A stretch of DNA of 64,000 nt from Dermatemys mawii (taxonomy: Eukaryota; Chordata; Testudines; Dermatemydidae). The translations under genes were made by a program, and so were the position numbers. Within the stretch, counting starts at the first letter, position 1. The number at the start of each line of letters is the position of its first letter. Of this stretch, positions 49,966-63,260 are shown piece by piece. The notes under the pieces are model-generated. The model made no database searches. It worked only from the letters and a program-made list of their open reading frames with translations, and was not told the origin of the DNA. The stretch is from NCBI GenBank assembly GCA_007922305.1, contig ML677358.1, positions 18,215,327 to 18,279,326 on the forward strand, given 5' to 3'.

Positions 49966-52900
49966 TCAATATAAAAACAGATGTGCTCCATTGAATTCAA
50001 TAAACACAATGTAGGAAAAGCAGCTAGTTAGAATCTTTTTATATTGTTGTATCAGTTGCATTATTTTTTTCCAACCAGGTAGTCTTTACAAGCAACAACT
50101 CTCAGCAAACCTCGAATAGTGTTAAATCACTAGTTCATCCTATTCACACACATGCTTAATCAAGTCAAAAGGGTGAGAGCCATTGATGCTGCAAAATAAA
50201 ATACATCACTCAATTGTCTCTGCCATCTACACTATAAACCACTCATAGGTTTATTGCAGAATACAATCCTGAGGTCATTTACTAGATTACTGCAATCAAT
50301 GTCATTCAGAGCATGTTATGCATCCCTTAGATGTGTTTATTTCATTCACAGGAATTGTGACCTTATCAGACAGGCCACAGTCAAAGGATATCCAATCAGT
50401 CCTGTGCTACTGATAATGTAACATTCAACTTCTCTGGTTTGTATCATTGTGTTATATGCCACAGTCATGATCATGTATGTGGCAAGGGTTCACAACAATA
50501 TTATGGAGAGATAGAGCAGGATTGAGAAGGGACTGCTGGCAGAATTCCTTACATGGAAGCATAATTTAAAACAGTCTGGGAGCTGGTTCTGAAATTTGGG
50601 TATAACTATACCTTTAATTTCCTTGTTTGTCACTTTCTCCATCTGCTCCTTTGTTTGTCATTGTTGTGGTTCTCTATGATCATATGTATTAGGAAGAACT
50701 CTTCTTTCCTCCCCTCTCTAACTCTGTTGCTTCCTTTAGTATTTTCTGCTGACATCTGGGTAATACCATATCTCCTTTGTTTATATTTTTAAGCATGCAA
50801 GAAGTCAGGCTAACAATCCTGAAAGTAAATTTTTAACTGCATCTGCAAAATTTAGATCAAAGGAAATCTTCCTCTATATGATGTCAAAATATCCAGCAGA
50901 TCTCTACTGGTCTGAAATAAAACCTACCCGTACTCACACTCTTAAATAAAAATGATGCTGCTTCTTTTCCCTATTGTTGAGTGTTTATCTAATATAGAAA
51001 CATGAAGCTGCATCCAAATATATATTTCTGCAGGAGGTTTACAAATATAGATGCAGCACCAATTCTTAGGGATGTTTTTTTAAAAATTCTGTGTAAAGTT
51101 AAAAAAGTTTAACTTAAAATATTTTACGCAATAGCTATATTTTATACCAAAAAGGAGCAGTAATGTAGCATATATTGTACACTCTGATCAGAAAATAGAG
51201 ATATAATTGCATTCATTTTGCTGTCACCATAACCTCTTCAGAAATCCTCGAACAACTCTTCACATGACAAGCTTTTAGATGCATATTAGCATTTTTTTCA
51301 ATTTTAAATTCTCTATAATATAAGATAAAACAGTTGTCATACTGCAGTAACTACTTATGACATATATAATGTCCTAAATTCAAAAATGAGATGGAGGTTT
51401 TTTGAACTCCCAGTAAACATTTAGGTTTATCTTAAGCTGCTATACATGCCCTTTCCAAAGCACACATTTCAATTATTTTTCGCACATGAAGCAAAGTGCA
51501 TTATATAATTGATGGATTTTGAATCAGGACATTTGAAACAGATTTCGAACAGTTAGGCAGCTACAGCCTTCATCCTGTTTGTGTTATTTGGCCGTGGGAA
51601 TTAATCATTTAACAGGATACTGAGAGAGTGCATGCTATACCTGTGTAGAATCAATCCATGTTGTTTTAACAGAGCCACTAAAAAATTGACCACCCTTGTC
51701 TGCCTTGAATTAAAGAGTCAAACTAAAGATCTTCTTGTCAAATTTTGTCTTTTCCAGCCCTAATTCAAAATCAGGAAGCAATACAGAGTCTGCAAACTGT
51801 TTGATAATGTTTTTAGCCTAAATGTCACTATGCCAAATTATTAAAAATTAGTCAATCTCCCCCCCACCCCAACCCATCTTGGTCATCTATTTAATGCTGA
51901 GCTAAAAATCCTTTGGACCGAGTCTGAGAAGAGATTGAAAAAAAAAGGGGGGGGCAGCAGTGCAAAGCGCAAAACATGAGATCTTACTGCTGCATCATGT
52001 AATGTCAAACGTGTTCCCATTATTAAGGAATTGGACGTTATTTGATGCCATATCCCATTACCTGTAAATAAAATTAATTTTCATCATGACTTATTGACAT
52101 ACATTTGACAAGTGGCACTGAACCTTTCCAGCTCATCCCAGGTTATTTTTGGAGCATTTCCAGAGTCTGTAAATGTGAGCTTCATGCTTTTTTTAACAAC
52201 ATTTTCACACAGTAAAAGCCTTTCCTTGTAGCTGACATTTTCAGATTACACAAGGCGGATGTTACACAAAAGCTCCTTTGTCAGGTAGTGGTATCTTGTA
52301 TTCCAGAGCTGACCATAGCTTCTATACAGACAAACTCATCTTAAAAACATGCACAATAAAATGCTACTATATATATTTTTAAGATATTAGCTTGTTTTTG
52401 TTTTTATGCCATTGAAAACTTTTTCAGATCTCCTTAAATTATCAATGGTGCTAAAGTAATTATTTCAAATACAGAGGAGCCCCTCAAATCCTCCATAAGT
52501 TAGAATAACAGACCTTGCAAGGGGCTTGGATTGCAGTGACCAGAAAATTGTTCTCACCTCCATGTCATTACGCTCACAGTGAACCAGCCCCCAAGCATGT
52601 TTGTATTCAGGATCTAATATATTGCCTTTCAATCAGAGCCGAGAGCCACCGTACACATAGACAGAACATGACGAGCAGGTCAGGAAAGCAATAAAGATTT
52701 TACAGAGCTGTCCAAGGTGCTAAATTTACTCAATAATGGGTTTGGCACCGTAGTGTTAACCTCTCATTTACTACCAGTTTGAGGAACTAAATTGAAGTAG
52801 CTGACTTCATTTACCTTGAAATGTATATTTTATGACATTATGTAAGTAGACTGAAAGGGCACCGCAGTTTTAACAATTTAAAGGTTAAAGCATGTTTAAG

Positions 52901-54875
52901 ATGAAGCTTCAATATTTATTGTATGTTGCACTTAAAGTGTATAGAATATTAAAATGTATTGATTAAATTTGTAAAAAGTATTATAAAAAAGGACAGCTAA
53001 TATAAAAGATCTATATCTTTAAAAATCAGCTTGGTACTCTAGGTTACCACTGCAGTGGTGATGAAAGACAGACAGACTCTTTTTTTATTGAAAAATGAGT
53101 GAGAATGGCACGCTACAAAACAAAATCTCATGATAAGGTCAAGAGTTGATGTCCCTTATACTCTTTTGTTCACTGAAATTCTTCTTTGCTCTCATCTTAA
53201 GAGCCTAGATTTTCGTGCTGTAAGTGGGCATCGTCTAAAGGGCCTTCTATTTGAATATGCAAGTGAAAATATTTCTTGAGAGACAGAATATGACTAAAGC
53301 TAATATCTAATTTATGGCAGCACTTGTAAGGAAAGAGGCACTCTTCTCATTTTTCTAAAAGTCTCCCTGATTTTGATTTAGAGTAAATGAATATACAGAA
53401 ATTAGCCTGTTCTTTCTTGCCTTTTCTTTGAAATAATCATAATTTTATTGTTAGAAAAATAATAAATGACCAAACTGGGAAAAAATTACATTAGAGCTGA
53501 AGTTCACTGTATTCCAGCACTGCAGGTGGTTATACAATCTAAAGTAGATTCAACCTCCCCTTTGGACCCCCCCAAAATTGCAATCTGGTTTCTATTTTAG
53601 GGAAAAGATAAACACAGATTATTTTGCAATTTGTGAAACAAAAATGTAAAGAAGGAGGGGAGTTGTGCTTTTGTTTTTAAGAGAACCAAAGGCATTCTCA
53701 GCTCTCTTTCTTCTTGAAAATACTGGTAGATGTTTACATATGCGAACAGCAGTGGAGTCTCAGGCCTGGAAGCCCTGTAGCTACATGGTCCAACATTACT
53801 GTGAGAAGGATTTTATTGTCACAGCAGAAGGACTGCGCTTTTGGAACACAGACCGTTAAATTCAAACTAAATCCACTTCTGGCTGAATTTACCTAAAGTG
53901 AATCCTACGGCACTTGTCCAACTTTATTTGTTCAGCTTGTGATGTGAGTAACTCTCCAATAGGAATTCATCAAAACCATAACACTTACTTTAAAGTGAAT
54001 TATAATCTCATATTAAAAGGTCTACTGTTTTGTCTGCTATGCCACTTGTCTACAGAATGAATAATATTTTCCATATATGGTTCACTGGGGTCAAATTTCA
54101 TCATAATGACTAGTATGTGCCACTGTTAAGGAAGATGTGTTACCATTCTTGATGACCTCTGCTTACAGTCTTGCAATTAGTAAAAAGAATTACGTATCCA
54201 TCCCAATGTGGATTGTGGGTTTAACTGATGTCAAGGCACTCGAGTATTTTTAGCATTTAAACAAAATATTTAATCTAAATAAATCAATGACAGAATGAAT
54301 TTTGTCCAGTGGGAGCTGTCCATTGTACATGATGTTCATCAGCCATATATCGTATTATTTAGTCTACCAAAGGATTTATGTACTTGCAAAAAAAAGCTGT
54401 TCTAGCAAATCATGAGGCATTTATCTTGTGTGTAGTCTAGATATCATATCGCCTTCTAATGCTCTATTAGCATTGTAATACAAGAGAGAGCTCATTCATC
54501 TTCAGAGAGGTTACTTATGGATAATGATGTCATTCATACTTCCTCGACTCATCTCTGACCTATTGGCTCTGTCTCCTAACTTCCTGATTTCACAGGGAAT
54601 GATAGCACAAATCCACATGCAGAGCTAAAACGCTGAGTATAAGTTGCCAATTAGCTTCTTCCCTTGAAGTCACATTCTGAAATTTCAAATTAAAATGATA
54701 AATATTAAATACTTAATTCTTTGTTACTATTTTGTGATGGATGAAGTGGCAGATGCTGCTTACTATGGATGCTCTTACAATGGGCTAGAAAAACGACCAG
54801 TTTGTAGACTTAAAAAAATATGTATATAGATGTATTATTTCCTCACAACTTGCATATGCACTCTGGTTCATAGGG

Positions 54876-54880
54876 TGGGT

Positions 54881-54938
<58 letters not shown>

Positions 54939-54960
54939 GTTAGTTAGTTAGTTAGTTATA
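54876..54960 (+). repeat. Compound microsatellite (GT)n(GA)n(TTAG)n
   Basis: Consecutive runs of about 18 GT/TG units, 11 GA units and almost 5 TTAG units lie inside an EBF1 intron. Length polymorphism is likely. Confidence 0.95.
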
Positions 54961-57900
54961 AAGCATGAGAACTCCTTTCCGTGTAAGGTGCACCAAAGAA
55001 AAATGATGTTTGGGTAGACAGTCAATAGGACTGCCAGTTAGGACATCACAATTCTGAACAGCAAGTTCTTTAGCTAAACATACAGGAGACTCAAAGCCAT
55101 ACTGCAGCTGCCATCTCTACAGTTGTCCATGAACTCAGTGCATCTCTCCAGATTTATACAATACACATTTCTTTATCTTATTGTTTTCAACATTTGCACA
55201 TGAAAAGAAAAATTATTTGTACAAGCAATTCAAAATGCAAAGAGATTTAATCCACTTTAAAATGAGGGGACTGTGCCAATTTAATGGGACTGTACCTATC
55301 AAAAACACAACAACACAACAAAAACTGTAACTATCAAAACCACAACAAAATCAGGGATATACGTCCATGCTCCATAATTGAGTCTTCCCGCTTTGGACAT
55401 GAACACAGAATAGCTGCTTATAAGGACCAGAGGGCAAATGAGGAAGAAAGTCAACAGGTAGAAAAATGTCTGAGACAAAAAGGTACAGCTTAATATCAAC
55501 CGAGGATGGAATTTTACCATATTTTTACTGCTAAATTCCAGTGGCATGTTCCATCACATAAGGGCCACCCTGAGGCTAGAACTCTGGCTTTTCCAAGCTG
55601 TAAACGTCTCAACAACTTCCACTCAAACAGAGGAGCACAGCCTAACTCCAGGGTACTAAAAACACTGATGCATGACCTTACCCACCTGCTCCACAATGAA
55701 TTAAGCCTACAGATAAAATATAGAAAGCCCTATATGAGGCACCCAAAAGACCGAACACTGAAGTCCAAAAGTGTGCAGCCAGCTAGCCATAAAATATGAG
55801 ACTCAATGATGAAGACACCTCTTAACCACAGGGGCGACATATTCATAGTAATAGAGAAAAAAAACCCCATTCAAACAGTTCTCAGCTGCAATTACTACAG
55901 TCTAAAAGAGGAAACAAAATAATGATGACAATCCGTAAGCCCGTCCTTGTGAGTTTACCTTCTTATCTATGTTAATTCAGCACCCCTCGATACCAGAAGA
56001 GTATTGGCCTGCCTTGTTAATCTAAAACACACATGTTTATGTTCCAGGTGGGGTTTGGCTGGACTATAACAATGGGTGACACACCCAGCAGCTGGCAAAG
56101 ATGTTGAACTTCAGGGTACGTAGTCTGGGTAGATGGTAGTGTGGGTCCCTGGGAATATACTTATGTTTGAGAGCAGGGCTGCTCTCAGTATATTGTCATC
56201 AACTGAAGTATCTGGCAAGTAATTAGGATAGTTCGATCACTAAAAGCAGAGGAAGACTTCGTTGCGGGTAGGTCTCTAAGTCAAAAAGAAGAAGGTGGCT
56301 AGAGGGGAAAGCTTAGTACTAAATATCACTCTGCTAATATGAATTCCTCTCTTTGGAGATCTTTGCCAAGATGACATTTGAAACTCTCATCCCTCTCCAC
56401 AAAATATTCCCCTTGTGCAGGGCTTTACCTCTCCTGCTCAAACACATGAATAGTGCATCTTGCCCCAAAACCTTATTCTCCATTTACGGTTTTACCTCTG
56501 CTTCTATTAAGATTTCCACTTGAGCAGCTTCATACCCTCTCTCTCCCCCATCTCTTTCTACCTTATTCTCTGTTGCTGATAAAGATTACTGCACAGAACA
56601 AGCAACATCCAGCTCTGTGAACTAAAGCCAAAGCTCTTTAGTGATGTCAAATTTTAATCCATGAAGTCAACCTCTCATCCATCTAGATGCCCTAGCTGGT
56701 AGCTGCCATCCATTATATTTCCATCCAGCCAGATCTTATATTACTTGAGCTGCAAGATGTCCATCCTATTTGGAACTTGTTAACTGTTTCTTGAAGGAAC
56801 TGCCATCATCAGAAGCTGAGTGATTCTCTGGCATCCTTTACAGTCTGTCTTTCCTGATTATCAGGAAAAGAACATACTGGGAGGAAGTAAAGAAGGATAC
56901 CCTCCATAAAATGTCAGTCTGAAACACTAGTAAGATTAGGAAACAGAACAATTTTTCATATTACAGAGAATGCTCTAGCACTGATCTCTAGAAGGTAGGG
57001 ACTCTATCAAGAATTCCATCTCCTTAATTATGCAATCCAATCTTCCATACTAGGATTAATTTGCAAGGGGGGAAACCTTGGGTGCCCCTAGTGGGTCACT
57101 GAACACTAGGTAAATGGTGTCCAAATCAAAAATGGGTAAGTCCATGAATGTTTAAGTCAATGGCTCACACAACACAGCCATCTTCCTGGAAGGGAATGCC
57201 CAGCTCCCATCAGAATACAGTGGACTTGATTCTGTTCTCACTTATACTGCCTGCAATGGGGTTATTCCTCATTTATATAGGTGTAGCTGAAAACATAACT
57301 GGACCAAGTATGTCTAAAGTTTAGAATCTTTTTTTTACCTGAAATTCAAAGGATTTGAATAGCTATATTTAAAATTCATTTCACACAATGCATTATACTT
57401 GCATTCACTGGGTGATGGATGCAGATGTACATTTTTAAAACAATGCAAAATCAGCTCTGAACCTCATCGCTTTGAAATTTTACCCTCAAACTATTTGTAT
57501 TTTCATCTAGCATAGTTTGAAGCGGATATTGGTCACTGAGTTTACTGAGGCTTTAAGGTTTGCTTTTCCTTTTTGCATCTGTAAGATTTCCTGATAGCTC
57601 TTAAATCAGCTACTCTCAATGGTAATAACTTTCCTGTTCCTTGAAAACAGATGCAGATGAGAATGGCAAAAAAGGAAAAGCGTTGCTACTCTTGATCTTA
57701 TCTCGATCATTCTATACCCTGCGTATTTTTGGAAAGTTGTCAAAGTTCCTTTATGGAAGAATAAGAATGTTTTGCATTATTTGAAGGGCATGGACGTATA
57801 CAAACATGAAAAGAATTTGATAGGAATGGCATTGTTAGTGCCTAGGATTGTATTGTGAGACATTTGATTAAAAATACAGGGCTAGCTCTTTCACAATCCT

Positions 57901-59039
57901 TACTTGGAAGCTATTTTTATATCCTATTAGAAAGAATTATGAAAAATACTTGGGGTCAAAGTTTCAAATAAGGCTTGTAATTTTGCAAGTGTACATGGTA
58001 GAATATAAAGAGATGATACACTTCTTTGTGTGTGTGAAACATAATTGCACTTGCAAATGAAGCAGATTGAAATATATATTCTATCACTTGCATGCACAAT
58101 TGTTTGTGCCAAGGGACTAGGTTCAAATCCCCTTTAAAATGCTGGCCCACCCATCAAATCAGAAGTGTAGTGGGCGACGTGGTCCACTTCACTGGATTTA
58201 AGTCTATAAAAGAATCTAATTATAATTAGTATTACAAGGCCAGATTCTCAGTGGGTGTCTATCAGTATAGCTATCTGGCATTCAGAGCATTAATTATATA
58301 TTAATTGGCTTTTACTTAATTATTTCATCTTCTGAATTTTGCTTTTATTGGTGTATTTATGTTTATGAATATTTGCTGTAGATATAAAAATCCTGTCTGA
58401 CTGACTAGATATTTTCCAGAAACAAGATATAAACTCATATATACGCAATTCATTTAAAATCCCCATAAAACAGTTTTAATGAAAAAAATAATGTAAGAGT
58501 GGAGTACTAAGATGAGAGGAATTGTCATTTTTTTTGGTCCAACGGTGAAGAGTTTTTGGGTTGTAAATCTACCATAAGAAGAGTTTCTAGTTAGGTGCTG
58601 GAGTACATGTTAGCTTTTAATGGTGGAATGAAAAATGAAACATAAGCAGCACTACAATGATTTTGACCTACAATGATATTCCACTATGTTCTGCCCAGAG
58701 CGAGTGCATAAAAATGTTGAAATAGAGACTGGAATAATGTTGATTGGTTTTAGCATTACAGTTAAAACACTACTCAGTCTTAACCCCTACAAATGAGTAC
58801 GTTCACTTACATTTTATCATCAGTATAATTGAAAAAAAGTCTCTTGAAAGGGGCATTCTCATTACAATGAAGCACCACTTCAGACCCAATTGAAGTGAAA
58901 AGAAAGAACGTAGATTAGGTGTAGATACCAAGTGGTAATTTCAAGGGAAGCATAAAATGCCAAATGTATAACAATTATATTTTACAACTATGTATTCAAA
59001 GGACTTAATAGTATTTTATGGCATAAAGAGGCTTTCGCT

Positions 59040-59715
59040 CAAGCAGAACTACTTCAGTGAAGTGCTTCCTAGCTTCTGTTGTTGAAAGACTTTTTCAACT
59101 TCCTTGCTTACAGAAACAAAAGACTCCCTTCGCCCCTCCCCCAAAATATATGTCCTTAAACATGTTGTGCAGGACCAAATCAATGCTTTAGAGAAGCCTG
59201 CATCTATTACATCAACACTACTTCCTTTATCAACCAAACTTGTAATCTCACCCTTAGTTTGGCAGGATCCATTTTCCATAAAGCCTTGTTGATTTGCATT
59301 TATTACATCACTCTCCTTTAATTCTTTATCAATCAAATCCCATATCAGCTACTCTATTATCTTGCCCAGGATTGACGTTAGCCTGACAGTTTTATGATTA
59401 CCCAGGTTGTACCATTTACCCTTTTTTAAATATTGGAACAACAATAGCTATCGTCCAGTCTTCTGCACCTTCCATGGTGCCCCAAGAATTATTGAAAATT
59501 AACATTAAGAGTCCCGTGAGCTCCGCAGCCAGCTTTTAAGAACCTTTTTGGTGCAAGTTATCTGGACCTGCTGCTTTAAAAATGTCCAACTTTAGTAGCA
59601 TCTGTTTAATCTCCCCCAGATACTTGTGCGGTGGTGTTACCACCACCACTCAATAAGACCGTATCATCTGTTTTTGCCCAAAAACAGAATAGAAATATTT
59701 ATTGAAGACTTCTAC
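59040..59715 (-). mobile_element. CR1-type LINE fragment (coding region)
   Basis: In reverse, CTTGTTGATTTGCATTTATT, CTATTATCTTGCCCAGGATT and GGAACAACAATAGCTATCGT belong to the CR1 reverse-transcriptase region. Frame breaks are frequent. It abuts an oppositely oriented CR1 3' end. Confidence 0.7.
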
Positions 59716-60440
59716 AGAATGTTGGGGATCATTACAAAAGAGATAGATAATAAGACAAAAAAAAAAGCATATTGCATCTATATAAATCCATGGTACGCCC
59801 ACATCTTAAATACTGCATGCAGATGTGATTGCCCCATCTCAAAAAAATATATTGGAATTGGAAAAGGTTCAGTAAAGGACAACAAAAATGATTAGGGGTA
59901 TGGAACAGCTTTCATGTGAGGAAAGCGAAATAAGAATGAAACTTTTCAGCTTGGAAAAGAGACAACTAAGGTAGGATATGAGAGAGGTCTATAAAATCAT
60001 GACTGGTGTGGAGAAAGTAAATAAGCAAGTGTTATTTACTCCTCATAACACAAGACCTAGGGGGTCACCGAATGAAATTAATAGGCAGCAGGAATAAAAC
60101 AAACAAAATGAAGTATTTCTTCACACAACACACAGTCAACCTGTGGAACTCCTTGCCAGAGGATGTTGTGAAGGCCAAGACTATAACAGGATTCAAAAAT
60201 AACTAAATACATTCATGGAAGATAGGTCCATCAATGGCTATTAGCCAGGATGGGCAGGGATGGTGTCCCTAGCCTCTGCCAGAAGCTGGGAATGGGAGAC
60301 AGGGGATGGATCACTTGATGATTCCCTGTTCTGTTCATTCCCTCTGAAACATCTGGCATTGGCCACTGTGGGAAGATACGATACTGGGCTAGATGGATCA
60401 TTGCTTTGACCCAGTGTGCTCCTTCTTATGTTCTTAAGAT
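59716..60440 (+). mobile_element. CR1 LINE 3' end
   Basis: It reads CATCTTAAATACTGCATGCA, CAGCTTGGAAAAGAGACAAC, CTATAAAATCATGACTGGTG and GCTATTAGCCAGGATGGGCA, ending CTTCTTATGTTCTTAAGAT. This is a complete CR1 3' terminus in the forward direction. Confidence 0.88.
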
Positions 60441-61504
60441 AGTATATCAAGATAAAATGATTAGGATATCATCATTAATGAGCAGACCTACAGCTCATCG
60501 TATTGTGGGGATTAAAATAAAGACAACTTTAACTTTAAAGACAACAATAAATTCCTGTATCTTCAGTACTGTATATATGAAACAAAATTACATTACATAG
60601 GGTGGCATAGCTTTATATAACATTCCTGTGCACCTTCTCCATCTTCCACTGTCATTATATTAATGTGAATACAGATCTATTATGAAAACAAAGCCAAAAT
60701 GCATACCCTTGTTTACAGAGATAGCATGAGATTGTACACTATCGTACTTAGAAGATGTTTCAGTCCAGAGGAGTTATATCACCATAAGTTACATGATTGA
60801 CTTTTACAACAGAAAGAAAAGGCTGTACTCAAACAACGGTTATTGCCTCAATGGAAAAAAATCAATGAAAGTAAAATGAACAAGAGATTTTTCTGAGTTG
60901 CAGTTAATACAGCTGAAGAGCTATGGATATTAAAAGGTCAACAAATAAATTAGTCCAAGTGTTATGAAATGAATGATTTGGCTTATAATTGTATTGAGAG
61001 CAAATTGTTCACTGTCTATTAAACCAGGTAATTTTTATCCATAGTGCCTCAATTACTGTTCCATAAGCAATAATATAGTTGTAAGAGCTGTTGGTTCGAT
61101 CGAGTGACCTCTGAGAAGCTGGCTGGGACAGCTGACTTCACTATGATGGATCACTACGCTTGATCCCCAAATGGTGCCAAACCTCCTTCCTATGAGAAGA
61201 GATCTCATAAAAGAAACATTAAGGCCTGATTCATTTTATCAAAATGTCTGAGTTTTCAAGTGTCAGCAGTTAAGTATAGATCGTGAAGCCCTGTATTTCT
61301 TAGAAGAATTATGACAATGGCACCTTATGCTTCTAGCACACACTGCTAAACAGCTTCATGATGGCAAGAAGGATGCTCTCTGCTGCTCATCTGGAGTGTG
61401 TTGTGATAATTGAGAAATATGCAGTGATCATATTTTATATCAGAGACTGAACCACTGTAGATCACCTGCAACTAAGTTTAGAAATGGTAACTGTAGGCTG
61501 GCTC

Positions 61505-61965
61505 GTTGATAATGCTCATATTTCTAGAATGCCTTCCATCTGAGGATCTCAAAGTTCCTTATTACAAGACAGGATGAAATTTCACAAGATCCCCCACAAG
61601 ATAGGTATTATTTCCCCAACACTCTACCTTACAGAGAGCCTCGATCTTCGCACTCAGCATAGCCTAGCTGTTTTCCTAGGCTGTTTCTGAGAGGCCAGGC
61701 TGACTGAGTAGGTGGAGAAGTAATGACCTTCTTTGTGGAGCATGGGGAAACTTTTGTGGCTTACGAGGAAAGGTGATTTTATAAAATATATATACGGCCC
61801 AGAGCCTGTGCAGAAGCTCAAGTAACTGAAACAAACAAATATTACATAAAATATTAGCCCCATTTTATAGATGGAGAAACTAAAGCAAGGCTTGTCCAAG
61901 ATCAAACAAAGAGTCTGTGGAACAGCTACTTATAGAACTAAATTATTAATCCCCCAAGCCATCCT
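61505..61965. repeat. Old MIR/LINE-type repeat fragment
   Basis: CCATCTGAGGATCTCAAAGT, AGATAGGTATTATTTCCCCA and later CCCCATTTTATAGATGGAGA with AGTCTGTGGAACAGC are landmarks of a widespread amniote repeat. Part of it is interrupted at about 61640-61850. Confidence 0.5.
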
Positions 61966-62821
61966 GCTTCTTATTCAAAAGTAACATATGATGTCACTTA
62001 TATCTAAGGTTATAACATGGTCCCTACATGTACTGCTAATATGAAGAGACAGTTTTTAGTGCATGAATTGCATAGACAGTTAATGCAAATTTGCACGCAT
62101 CTCTTGAACCTCATATGACTGTGCGCTGGGAGAGTATGCCACTGCGTGTTCCATTTCCTATATAATTCTGTTATACAGGAAAGGGTATCATTGCAATTGG
62201 ACTCCCCAGTGCTCCTCCAGGACATCATGCTGGTCTATGATCCAATGGCTCCACAGGCTTCCACCAGGGCAGTACAGATCTACACTGCCCCCTAAAGGTA
62301 TGATTGGTCCCCGCCCAGTGCTGCTATGTCACTGTTCCTCATCCACATATGTACTGAGCTGAAGAGGTGCCGGCAAGCTCTGAATTGCTGAATAGCCCGT
62401 GTATAAGAAACTAAAACAATAAAAGCATAATTAGACTACATTGTACCATATACAACCAATTCCTGTTTCTATTGCTATGCCACTATATTTATGATAAATC
62501 ACTAAACACAATTACTCTATTGGGAGGGCGATTTTCCGTTTCATCTCTCCATTGAGCAAAAGACGGCTGCGTGACTTGGGTTTGAATTTCAATTTTATCC
62601 GCGTTCAGTTGAAGTGAATATTATTTGGCACAAAGCAGTGTACAACTGAGCCACTAAATGGCTGATTTACTAAATTATTATTAGATGAGCCCTTGCTGTT
62701 CCCAGTGAAAGCGCAGTCACTGTCTCCCTTCATGGTGCGTTCAAATTGTTCTGTGTTTAAATATTCAGCATGAGGCTAATGTGAACTGATGAACTGAGAC
62801 AGCAAACATTCACTTTCAATA

Positions 62822-62845
62822 CAGAGAGAGAGAGAGAGAGAGAGA
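62822..62845 (+). repeat. (GA)n microsatellite
   Basis: An uninterrupted run of about 11 GA dinucleotides. Confidence 0.9.
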
Positions 62846-63248
62846 TGCAACATATCGTGTGGCCTGCAGAGGTGAAAATGATTTATATTTAAGGATGTTG
62901 CTGCCTACTTCCATTACTTTAAGGTACTCTTAATTAGCATGGTGTTTGAATGAGTAATTCAGGGGTGTAGTAAAAACAGCTTCATGGTTATAGAGGATTC
63001 AGAATTCCAATGCAGTGGTGCTTCAGTCTAATTCTCTCTCTCTCTTAGTAAAACCTTAGCAACGCGTTTGCTGCCACCATCCTTTCACAGTTCTGTGTGT
63101 GATTTGCAGCATGGAAGGACCGTTAGCTGTGATCCTAACCTTACAATGAAATTTGGAAGCTCAGCCTATAAATATGTTTGTGATATACTGTTTTGTAATT
63201 ATATGACTTTTCTAGGCGGAAAAAAAAAACACAAACAATTTCTTTACT

Positions 63249-63260
63249 GCCACCTGCTGG
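63249..63260 (-). promoter_or_regulatory. Exact CTCF-core match
   Basis: GCCACCTGCTGG fits the reverse complement of CCASYAGRKGGC at all 12 positions. It lies in unique sequence of the EBF1 intron. Occupancy is not shown by sequence alone. Confidence 0.4.

Noticed and set aside
54880..54940. CRISPR-like or satellite array
   Set aside because: It is a simple dinucleotide microsatellite with no spacers, in a vertebrate intron.
55299..55547. 82-codon minus-strand ORF rich in hydrophobic residues, resembling a small membrane protein
   Set aside because: It lies deep in an EBF1 intron and has T-rich composition that alone yields Leu/Phe/Val codons. There is no homology I recognise and no transcript-type context.
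57070..57100. CTCF-like motif CCCCTAGTGGG
   Set aside because: Two mismatches to the core remain whichever way it is aligned.
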